DNA of 64,000 bases from the NCBI GenBank assembly GCA_946811695.1, contig OX328127.1:51650274-51714273 (forward strand). The letters are read 5' to 3'. Shown in pieces: positions 55,704-64,000 of the stretch (the stretch's first letter is position 1; every line of letters starts with the position of its first letter). The notes below the pieces were generated by a model. The model ran no database searches. It saw only the letters and a list, made by a program, of their open reading frames with translations, and had not been told where the DNA came from. This stretch comes from Gonocerus acuteangulatus. Its lineage: Eukaryota; Arthropoda; Insecta; Hemiptera; Coreidae. The position numbers and the translations under genes were made by a program.

Positions 55704-56283
55704 CTAGGCATTTTGCTGTAATGAAAGATTATTCGGGCAGCTTTTGGTAAGAACTTTTTTTATAGTAATCAAATCTATTAAGAGTCATTATTTGATTTAT
55801 ATCCGTGAACTCATTCTATTATTATATTGTAAATGCTGCATGAAATAGGGAAAATTCTGTTCCTGAAAAGGAAGTACAAGTACAGCAGACTGTCCTATCA
55901 GTAACCAGGAGAGCCAGCTGGAAAGAATTCCTGACCTAAATGAGGAGGAGGTTTTAGTAAAAGAGAACTGGGTATCTCGTTACGGGAAGTCGACTAGAAA
56001 ATGAGCTATTTTAAAATGATACAGCCCCTTGCCATCTTATTAGCCTGCGGGGGTGGGGTGGATTAGGGCGAATAAAACTGGAGCTCATCAAGCCCTGGGC
56101 TTAAGGGGTGGAACTTTAGCACTTTCAATAATCGATCCGGTATGGCCTTCCGCGTCCCTTCAATCTGAAGGATAATTAGTCTTGCCTATGAACAGCTATC
56201 AAACTGAGTGTTATATTTGATGGTTTCATTATGGATGTATGCAAAAATAGGTCTCCTTCTTAAATAGCTAATCCGGAAGTGCT
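55704..56283. other. Unique non-coding stretch
   Basis: No gene or repeat partner seen. Confidence 0.35.
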
Positions 56284-56299
56284 GACGAGAAATATCTTC

Positions 56300-56300
<1 letters not shown>

Positions 56301-56383
<83 letters not shown>
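56301..56383. repeat. TA microsatellite (about 41 units)
   Basis: Uninterrupted TA. A second tract of about 27 units lies at 56498-56551. Confidence 0.92.
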
Positions 56384-56386
<3 letters not shown>

Positions 56387-56493
56387 TCACTCTCGACCGG
56401 TTTAGCTCAAAAACTAGACTGGACGATACCCGGTTAAGTTCGTTACCCGGAACATATAACGGTTTTGCGTTATCGATATATATATACAACAGG

Positions 56494-56554
<61 letters not shown>

Positions 56555-56671
56555 TCTTCTGAATATGATCCAATATATATTTTCCACTTGTTCTTTTTCC
56601 TTTATTTGGCAGAGGGTCGATGAAGCAGAACACCATTTGTTTTTGTTCAACTATTTTATTTCATCTATTTT

Positions 56672-56713
56672 GCCCGACATGATTCGTGCCTTAATTAGCA
56701 CCTCTTCAGGGGC
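56672..56713 (-). ncRNA. Hammerhead-ribozyme-like motif in the left Penelope arm
   Basis: On the minus strand: GCCC, CTGAAGA, stem II GGTGC/GCAC with an 8-nt loop, GAAT (core GAAA changed in its last base, one C of stem II lost), CATGTC, GGGC. Stem I is GCCC:GGGC, and the expected cleavage triplet is GTC. Confidence 0.5.
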
Positions 56714-56776
56714 TTTCCTATGAAAACATATTTTTTTCGCAAATCCCAAATTTAAATTTTGTACAATAATAAACAT

Positions 56777-56864
56777 GGGAGTCTCCCGTTGTCTAGTGGC
56801 TAGCGCGCTAGATTCATAAGCGTTCGATCCCCACCGGCGACAGGAATTTTCTCATAAAAAAAAA
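56777..56864 (+). repeat. tRNA-derived SINE fragment inside the Penelope arm
   Basis: GTCTCCCGTTGTCTAGTGGC (A box) and CGTTCGATCCCC (B box) are followed by CAGGAATTTTCTCATAAAAA. Same head family as the SINE at 31719. Removing it joins AATAAACAT to TTATCATTTCTC exactly as in the intact right arm. Confidence 0.7.
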
Positions 56865-57078
56865 TTTATCATTTCTCTAAATTAATTTACTGTTAAACAA
56901 ATATCATTTTATTAAAAGATTCTTATCCTACCTTATCGGGATATCCTCTCGTCATGTGTACTGGCTTGAGTCAGGCGTAATACTGATAAGTCATCTGAGG
57001 TAATGAATATGGCTATATCCTATCGAGTCTTTTGGCTCTTTTAATTGTATCGATTATTGGTAAAATAGTTCATGGGGT

Positions 57079-57270
57079 TTAATTTATAATACTATTGAAA
57101 ATTTGATGGGCATTTTTCAAATCGGTTTTTTTATTTATTGCTGTTTTTGAGTTTTTAATTATATAAATGTTTTCTTTGATCTTTCTTTTTAATGTGTTCC
57201 TTTCTTTATTTAAAATATAAACTTCGGTAAAATTAAAACTATGTTTTTCATTTATTGCGTGTTCCGTCAA
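57079..57270 (-). pseudogene. GIY-YIG C-terminal fragment of a Penelope-like element
   Basis: The minus frame reads TEHAINEKHSFNFTEVYILN, then KERNTLKRKIKENIYI, ending in a stop at 57079. A-x-H-x(7)-H-x-F-N followed by a hydrophobic-L-x-K/R-E-R-N/Y...KRxxxExxYI is the pattern of the C-terminal part of GIY-YIG endonuclease domains in Penelope-like elements, including the conserved Glu. The GIY and YIG strands are not found upstream. 63 codons, clearly truncated. Confidence 0.68.
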
Positions 57271-57879
57271 AGTCTCGTTCTCGTTAGTGTCTATACTTTT
57301 AATCCGATTTCCTTTTTTAAATATCTATTTTGGATAAAGAAGTTTTTAATATTTGTCTGTACTAACATTCGTCTTTTCGCATTTGTCTGTGATTTGGCAG
57401 GTTCATCGTTTTTATCTCTTTTGAGCGTTTTTTATTACCTTTAGTATCTTTATTAAAACATTTTGAATCCAATTTAACTTTTTTATGTGACATTGACTTT
57501 ATACTAGCATCAGAATATTTCCTTTTTCTTTTTCTTTTGCATTCTATATCATTAAAAAATTCGTCGTAAATGTTAAAAACTTCAGACCCCCTTCAGGGAG
57601 ACCCCCAATGAACTATTTTACCAATAAACGTTACAATTAAAAGAGCCGAAAGAATCGATAGGATATACCCATATTCATTACCTCACATGACTTATCAGTT
57701 ATTACGCCTGACTCTACCCAGAACACATCACGAGAGGACTTCCCGATAAGATAGGATAAGAATCTTTTAATAAAAGGATATTTGTTTAACAGTAAATTAA
57801 TTTAGAGAAATGATAAATGTTTATTATTGTACAAAATTTGAATTTGGTATTTACGAAAAAAATATTTTTTCATAGGAAA

Positions 57880-57921
57880 GCCCCTGAAGAGGTGCGAATT
57901 AAAGCACGGAACATGTCGGGC
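57880..57921 (+). ncRNA. Hammerhead-ribozyme-like motif in the right Penelope arm
   Basis: On the + strand: GCCC (57880-57883), CTGAAGA (57884-57890), GGTGC, 8-nt loop, GCAC (57904-57907), GGAAC (core GAAA damaged), ATGTC, GGGC (57918-57921). It pairs in mirror image with the motif at 56672-56713. The two copies carry different lesions, so a sound core in the common ancestor is likely. The self-complementary ACATGT is the stem III sequence of dimer-type minimal hammerheads. Confidence 0.5.
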
Positions 57922-58055
57922 AAAATAGATGAAATAAATAGTTGAGCAAAAACAAATGGTGTTCTTCTTCATCGACCCTCTGCCAAATAAAGAAAAAAGA
58001 ACAAGGGGAATATATATATATATATATATATATATGATATGATATATGCTATCTA

Positions 58056-58081
58056 CAGCAGGGTTATTCCGCCCTTTCAAT
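58056..58081. repeat. Short shared block, copy at 60709-60734
   Basis: GCAGGGTTATTCCGCCCTTT plus CAA is identical at both sites, and the following 60 bp are loosely similar (GGAACTnTTCT, CTCnnnnTTTC). Probably the end of an unidentified repeat, perhaps linked to the Penelope-like arms since the first copy starts about 40 bp after one. Confidence 0.5.
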
Positions 58082-58479
58082 TATTTTTTGGATTAATCTT
58101 CTACTGTACGTCTTTGGAACTCTTCTAAAATGGTACCTCATTGTTTAAAAAAAAATTTATTTAAATATATTTTTTTTTTTGTGATTTCTAAGTCAAAACC
58201 AAGAAATGTGCTTTAGCGTGAATTAGCCATTCTGAGCACATTCTTTAATTGCACACTATAATGGTGATGCCCCATCGTTTTAACACTGGGTACACACACA
58301 TTTTGCTCTGATTAAGGGTAGGGGGACACCTCGGAATCAAGAATTAATATTATTAAATAAATAAATAATCCGATATCCCGAAAATACTGTTTTTCATAAA
58401 AAAATAACAAAAAACGAATAGTTTTGAAAATAGACAAAATGTTTGAGTAGCTCTGCTCAAATGTCTATTTGACATTTCA

Positions 58480-58583
58480 AATGTTGAGATAGAACGCTAA
58501 TTTTATCGTCACTTATCTACAAATGAGGTGGAGAATAAATCCCTAAGGTTATGACACCTCAATGCGGGACGGGACACTCCGTA
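58480..58583. repeat. Dispersed repeat, second copy (partner at 629)
   Basis: TGTTGAGATAGAACGCTAAT, AATAAATCCCTAAGG, TTATGACACCTCAATG and GGGACACTCCGTATA correspond in order to 629-726. Confidence 0.6.
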
Positions 58584-59264
58584 TACTGGCTTTCATTGCT
58601 TGAGAGCTCTCGCAAATCATACGGAAGATTAACACTGCTTCTTCTGGTAGAACCGTCATTAAAAACTCCGATACGTGCATTCAAATCTCCTACTTGTTCA
58701 CACAGTTCTATATTCGAATGTGTTTCAATTAATTTAGTTAACAAACTCCAAAATTTCTACGAACGATTCAGACAGTAGTCTTTAATATATGTTGGCAATG
58801 AAATCATAATTTATTCAGTATAAGAAGAAGAGATTAAAAGGAACGGATTGCCAAATAAATAGACAGATCCGAACGGGACAAAGAGCGAGAGGAGGCAATA
58901 ATAAGATGGTCCTCCACCTGGGCCTATTTAGCCGATCCGGTGGAGGAATAGACCTTTGGAGAGGAGGGGGGGGGGAATGGACCCCTCGATAAATGACTCC
59001 TGGAATTGACTCGGAGATAAGATCCGAACTGCTCATCAGTTCTCCCTCCAATCCTGAGTCTTTTCTCTTCCAACCGATTTCACACTTAACATCAACCAAC
59101 TTTTAATCATACTCACTTCCTATAAAGCTTTCTACTTACTTGTTTCCCTATCTGGAACTAAAGCAAGGGGCATTTCTCATTCCGAAAGATTTATCTTTAG
59201 GAAGGTTTCTCCCATTTAAATGTCCTGATTTCTACGTAGAGCCTCATTAGATAAAATTTTAGTT
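58584..59264. other. Unique non-coding stretch
   Basis: No convincing gene. A short G run lies near 58964-58974. Confidence 0.35.
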
Positions 59265-59378
59265 TCTATAGTGAAACAAGTGTGATGAGGTCTATTGTTC
59301 TATGTTGCAATATTAGAGTAATAGACTTCATCAGTCTAGTTTCACTGTCGAAATCATCACACTTGTTCTATGGTGAAA
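59265..59378. repeat. Nested foldback sequence
   Basis: CTATAGTGAAACAAGTGTGA at the left faces TCACACTTGTTCTATGG at the right. Inside, GATGAGGTCTATTGTTC faces AGTAATAGACTTCATC. Two inverted repeats are thus nested in 114 bp. Confidence 0.65.
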
Positions 59379-61329
59379 TATTTACAGCGCTCCGGCGCTA
59401 ATAGCCCAGATGTTAAAACGCCGTAAAAAAAATAAAAATAAAAAAGTAGAGCATCTTCCTCTCTCTCTCAATGAGGCTTACAACGTCAACTCGCAATCTG
59501 GAACTGCTGCCTGAAATGTAGACGTGTGTACACAGAGGAATTATTAAAAAACAAAAACAAACAATTAATTTCGTTTAGAGCCTTCTGCTCAAATTGAGGA
59601 ACATAAATATGCTTTAGGTCCACCCGACAAACCTATGTAATGAACTGTAAAACACACATTCTTCTTTTTCGTACATGGCCACCGCGCAAGCGCGAACGCC
59701 AGCGGACACTTTTTTGTTACGTTTTTTCCCAGTTTAGTCATCGCTAAAGCATATTTATGCTAAAAGTTATTACTATTAACGAACATCTGCAGTTTTGGAA
59801 TCTTCGTTCCTCGATAACTAATTATATGATAATTTATTGACATACGGATGTATTTCTGTCTATATTCTATTACGGATCAGGGGCATGTATAGGAAATAAT
59901 TTCAAGGGGGGAGGACTGCTTGATGCCAATTATCTATATCCCTTTCTATACGTGTGTATATATATTTATGGGTGTGTGTATATATATGTATGTATGTATG
60001 TATAAATATGTACATAGAAGGAGGGTAGGAAAGAATATCCAGTGATATTGTTTTGAATAAATAATAGATTGTGATTGTACATTTTTGGTTGGATTTTCGG
60101 CACCCTTTTTTCCTGTCGGGTCAGTGTCTACTCGAGTGAACTATACAGGTTTCACTGCATTATCCATCCGAGGACAGGCCTAAGGAAGGGCCAGCGAGGG
60201 GACGCTACTCCTCTATTCTATTGCATCATTAATGACCACGTCTAAGGTAGAGGAGCTCTGTGTTTATTTCATATCTCGCTGACTTTGAGTGCATACCTCT
60301 CAGGCCCTACTGAATAAGTCAGTTCTTCCGGAACTGCCAGTCATTTTTCAAACAGCCTTCTTACGGGGACACAGAAATCGACTTATGCCCTCGTACTAGA
60401 TATTTCATTCCATCCTCTTTGGTTTATTATTGTTAATATATTCAAAAGCTGAAATGGGGTGTTTCTTAGCAATGTAATTTTTCCTTCAGCTACTCTTCCA
60501 TGATATTTTTCCTTTATATTATTTTTGCTTTATTATCTAATAATAAAGATAAATGGTCGAAGGATGGAACCCCATCCTGAAATAAATAAATCAGTCAACA
60601 GTTATTGTGAAATCACATATTTTGGCTTGAATAAAATTTTGAGTAATTTTTAGTATTTCATTTTTATGTCTTTGAAGATAAATGTGGTTTATATTCGTGG
60701 GCGATCAACTGCAGGGTTATTCCGCCCTTTCAACGGTTTTGTCTTTAACTATACCTCTGTGGAACTGTTCTGGTTCCTCTGCTATTTCATTTATTAATTT
60801 CTACTTATTTTTATTTTATGTATTATCTTTTATCATACAGGTCGATAAGCTTTAATATTTCCGCCAATTTATGTATTTTGGTCGTTAGGTACGCTAGAAT
60901 GTTAGCAATAATTGGGCTCCTATCTAAAAACAGCTCAGGTTCCGTGGTATCTGTAGTTTGTCTCTTTTTATACTATGTGTAAGTAGAATTTCCTTTCAAA
61001 TTTGTTTGCCATTCCAAAGCTAATGAGACTGAACTCATAAACATAAACAAGAGTCAGATATTATTAAAATATTTTTTATCTATAATTAAATCTCTTCGCA
61101 CCTTGAGGATAAGAAATATATATAAATGTAAAATAGTCACATTCTTAACAAGATAAAGAAGGAGGTATTAACTGGAGAAAATAAATAAATAAACAATACT
61201 ATAAACAACAGAAGCAAAGAGGTATGATGGTTGGTCTTGAGGGTTTCACTCAGTGGTATACTCAATTTTCTAACCGGAGTATTGAAATTATTATGTCGTT
61301 AAGGATATACATTTAAGAGTTTGTGTTCC
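59379..61329. other. Spacer, no gene
   Basis: Contains a MITE start at 59879 (GGGGCATGTATAGGAAATAA), TG/TATG simple repeats (59950-60010) and the short block at 60709. No coding region recognised. Confidence 0.35.
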
Positions 61330-61540
61330 TAAATAGTGTCGTATTTCTGATTCGTTTCAAAAATTGAAATGTGTTTTATATATTATTGCCGTCAGTGAGT
61401 AAGTTAGTAATTTTATAGGGCCTGTCAAAATTTGTCCAAGTGAGCATACAGTTAGTAAATGTTTTATAGGCAGATTTCTGTTGCAAAATTGGTATATAGA
61501 TTTGTCTTGTTTTTTACAAATTTAATGAAACTTAACTTGT
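61330..61540 (-). pseudogene. Highly decayed non-LTR C-terminal fragment
   Basis: It aligns by eye with 28195-28385 on the minus strand: TCAGTGAGTAAGTTAG versus TCACAGAGTAAGGTAG, then CAGTTAGTAAATGTTTTATAG versus CAGTTAGTAAGTGTTTTATAG, and TTGCAAAATTGG versus TTGCAGTATTGG. This covers the finger and the end of ORF2. No open frame remains. Confidence 0.5.
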
Positions 61541-61805
61541 TGTATTTATTGTAATAGTTTATTCTTGAGAAATGTTCTTAGATTACTCAGTTTCTTGCCA
61601 CCGACTTTCGCCATTGAATACACGTCCGATCAAGTGTTCTGGCTCCTCCAATATTTTGTATATTAATTTATCTATTTATTCTTCATTTTTTTTCTTTACT
61701 AAATTCCAAGTGTCAAATTATAATGCATTTCACCAAAGTAACGCTGATCCCTCCCGGATTACTCATCAATAGCCAATTTTGTTTTTTAATATACTATATT
61801 TCTGC

Positions 61806-61969
61806 CGTAGATTTCCGAGGTTAAGTAAAGTCGGGCGTGGCCAGTATTTGGTTGGGCGACCAAATGGGAAACGACGTGCCATTGGCTTTATAAAGGATGG
61901 AAACCTTTAGATAGCCCAGCGCTAGTAGCTAATAAGTTGTTATTGTTAATACACCGTAAAAAAAAAACA
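61806..61969 (+). repeat. 5S rRNA-derived SINE, plus strand
   Basis: The head CCGAGGTTAAGTAAAGTCGG, GCGTGGCCAGTATTTGG, TTGGGCGACCAAATGGGAAAC corresponds to the 5S rRNA internal promoter region (box A, intermediate element, box C). The body has GATAGCCCAGCGCTAGTAGC and an A tail at 61958-61967. Same family as 3336-3516 on the other strand. Confidence 0.7.
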
Positions 61970-63165
61970 CATAATTATCAAGTTTCTATGGGACGGACAT
62001 TTTTCTTATACATCTATGCAGTTAATTTACTTATTCATTCTTTGCATGGAGCCGGTTCTTTAAGGATTGACCAAAGTTGGAAAGTTTGTTAAAAAATACA
62101 AAAATGAAATGAAAAAATATGTCATTGTATCAATAATATACTTGTAGTTTCATTAGTATTTCAGACCCCTCAATCTTGATTTGAAGTTTTTACACACTGA
62201 TTTATTTATTTTATATTCTACCTTGGTATAGTGGAAATATAAAATTCTTGAACTTGGCCTAGCGCACTGCTGTACGCTCAGATATCTATACACAGACACA
62301 CATACGCATACTTGAATGGAAATTGTCTTTCCCTGCTTTCCGACTTCTTAATTTGAGTTATATCATTTTTTTTTTTTTTATTCACAACTCTATAGCGCAA
62401 ACGAACCTCAACGCTTTCTGGCTGAATTTGTGGTCGTCTCTTACAGACAGGAACATGAATGCGCAATTAATTTAGAATAGCCTCATACGTTCTGCAGTAT
62501 GTAATAATGTTAAATAAATAAGCATAGGAGAGATTAGTATGTTCTATTCTTAATCTCGACAAATTAGCATCAACATTTGTAAGAACAAAAAAAAAAAAAA
62601 AAAAAAAAAATACCTTCGTAAAACGTAGTTAGTTTGATAATTTCAAGTCGTATGTTTTCCTTTTAATTACAAATGATTGCTAATACCACCTTTATTTGTA
62701 ATTAAAAATAAAATTCTACAATTTGAAATAAGCGAACGAATGTCGTTTTATTTAGGCGAATCGGTAGAAAGCACGACGATATATCGTTTATTCTTCGATT
62801 AAACACTATTGAAGAGAACTGCTTGCTGGATTAATTGGAACGAGACTGCTCTGACGGTTTCCCCTGTATAATGAAACAGCTGCTAATTTGGCTTCTAGCC
62901 GGATCTGTCACCGGCTACAAATAATTAACAGGTTACATGTTAAACCGAATGTTGGTCAGACACGGCCGTCTCGTAGTCTACTCACCTTGTTCGCTTTATT
63001 AGAAATTATTTAATATTTACCACAGATTGACAAAATGTTTCGGCTAAAATAAATTGTTGTGAAATAGAATATTGATAACAGCATTCGGCATAAGTGATTT
63101 CCGACCGAAAAAAGTAATCAAAGTTTAAAAGTAATTGTTTTATATTTAGGTGTTTTACATGATAA
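61970..63165. other. Spacer, no gene
   Basis: Contains an A run at 62588-62610. The 62640-63060 part looks unique and is CpG-containing in places. No coding region recognised. Confidence 0.35.
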
Positions 63166-63185
63166 ATATTTAGAGGATTATTTCT

Positions 63186-63226
<41 letters not shown>

Positions 63227-63295
63227 CTGTCTCTCTCTGTGTCTTTCTGTCTGTCTGTCTGATTGCCTTGGGGGTTTATTTAGAGGATTATTTCT

Positions 63296-63330
<35 letters not shown>

Positions 63331-63425
63331 CTCTCACTCTGGCTCACTCTTTCTCTCTCTATCTCTCTCACTTCTCTCTGTCTCTCACTCTCTCTTTTTC
63401 TCTCTCACTCTCTTTCTCTCACCCT
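63166..63425. repeat. CT-rich microsatellite with a 110-bp tandem duplication
   Basis: TAGAGGATTATTTCTGATCT followed by a long CT run occurs at 63171 and again at 63281 (period 110). The CT tract is interrupted by TCTGT and CTCACT variants up to about 63425. Confidence 0.85.
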
Positions 63426-64000
63426 CTTACAGCTCGTTGAAAATTGTCTGTTTTCTAAAAACTGTAAAGTGTTTGCTATTCATGCCACAAAAACGTCATT
63501 ACGATGAAAGTTGTAGTAAATTTAATTTTCTTTAAATTTTATAGAAGAGAGTTATGGCTAAATTCGACTATATTTCAGGTATGTCGAAAAAAACAAAACA
63601 ACAACACTCAAATGTTTGTGGTTTTTCGGCCGTCAAAATTATCCCGGAGTCGGTCATGTTGATAACTCATTTTTGTTCTATATTGATATTTTATGTACAA
63701 TTAAAAAAAAAAAAAAAAATGGTCTGCCCCCCAATTTTCGCTAGGGGTAAGCCCTTTTTTCCATACCCGTTCACATGACTAACTGAACTGATTCCCAGAC
63801 TTAACGTAGCCTCACACTCGTTGCCTAAGCCACAGTTTCGGCTGGTTTATCTTCCACATGTTAACATATTAGCTAGCCGCCTTTTAATGTGATATCCGCA
63901 AAGTATAAGTGTATAGTACCCTATAGTATAGTATAAGTATTGTATAGTATAAGTATCTATCCTTTCCCGCTCGTTGTGAGCAAATCAATTGTTTGTGCAT
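63426..64000. other. Right end of window, no gene
   Basis: An A run lies at 63702-63719 and short GTATAGTATAAGTA repeats at 63900-63955. A 34-nt block at 63546-63579 between AG and GTATGT could be read as a mini-exon but has no further support. Confidence 0.3.

Larger units (their letters stand above)
56575..58015 (-). mobile_element. Penelope-like element relic with inverted arms
   Basis: Arms 56575-57072 and 57600-58015 are inverted copies (for example TATTTGGCAGAGGGTCGATG and its complement; TTAATTTACTGTTAAACAAA; AGGGGCTTTCCTATGAAAA). Between them on the minus strand are remains of a coding region: a Lys/Arg-rich stretch (57400-57560, ECKRKRKRKYSDAS) and a GIY-YIG-type C-terminus. Both arms carry a hammerhead-like motif in mirror orientation, as expected for Penelope-like pseudo-LTRs. 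The RT domain is absent. A SINE interrupts the left arm. Confidence 0.7.

Noticed and set aside
63546..63579. 34-nt mini-exon (ATGGCTAAATTCGAC...) between AG and GTATGT
   Set aside because: Too short, no partner exons, and splice-like dinucleotides are common by chance.

Overview
This is a strongly AT-rich, intron- and transposon-dense animal nuclear window, most likely arthropod. The evidence is small phase-0 exons with GT-AG borders, RNase H-bearing I/Nimb/R1-like non-LTR elements, a Copia element, Penelope-like elements, pogo, mariner, hAT and Harbinger-like DNA elements, and 5S- and tRNA-derived SINEs. The species cannot be named from the sequence.

Region 1 (1-13 kb, + strand) holds the only convincing host gene: the 3' part of a multi-exon gene. 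I assign five in-phase exons (402-461, 1534-1632, 2375-2509, 4414-4512, 10768-11004) encoding a hydrophilic, Lys/Asp/Glu/Asn-rich protein with an RG-type C-terminus. I do not recognise its family. Its last intron carries SINEs, Helitron/HINE-like repeats and a 3.8-kb Harbinger-like inverted-repeat element whose right end stops 42 bp before the last exon. The end of the last exon and the following 3' UTR are tandemly duplicated.

Region 2 (13-25.5 kb) is a mosaic of MITEs and small DNA elements, several with clear target-site duplications: a hAT MITE (8-bp TSD), a TA-flanked 1.06-kb TIR element, and a pogo/Tigger relic with a CENP-B-like HTH.

Region 3 (25.7-40.4 kb) is one nested stack. A minus-strand Copia element (3' LTR 25709-25896) is split by a foldback element with a TTA TSD (26079-35935). 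That element was invaded by two non-LTR retrotransposons. The larger one is split by a mariner-type inverted-repeat element, which in turn carries a tRNA-derived SINE with a 17-bp TSD and a 63-nt T run. A further non-LTR insertion and a MITE interrupt the Copia pol region.

Region 4 (40.9-64 kb) has no recognisable host gene. It holds Helitron/HINE-like repeats, including two copies in a 3.1-kb near-perfect palindrome with perfect hairpins in its spacer, a classical small Helitron, an oligo(T)-ended tRNA SINE family, GC-rich MITEs, a Penelope-like relic with GIY-YIG coding remains and hammerhead-ribozyme-like motifs in both inverted arms, and microsatellites. Between these lies apparently single-copy non-coding DNA of somewhat higher GC.

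All transposon coding regions seen are broken, truncated or lack catalytic residues. Coordinates of repeat borders are by eye; those with matching TSDs are the firmest.
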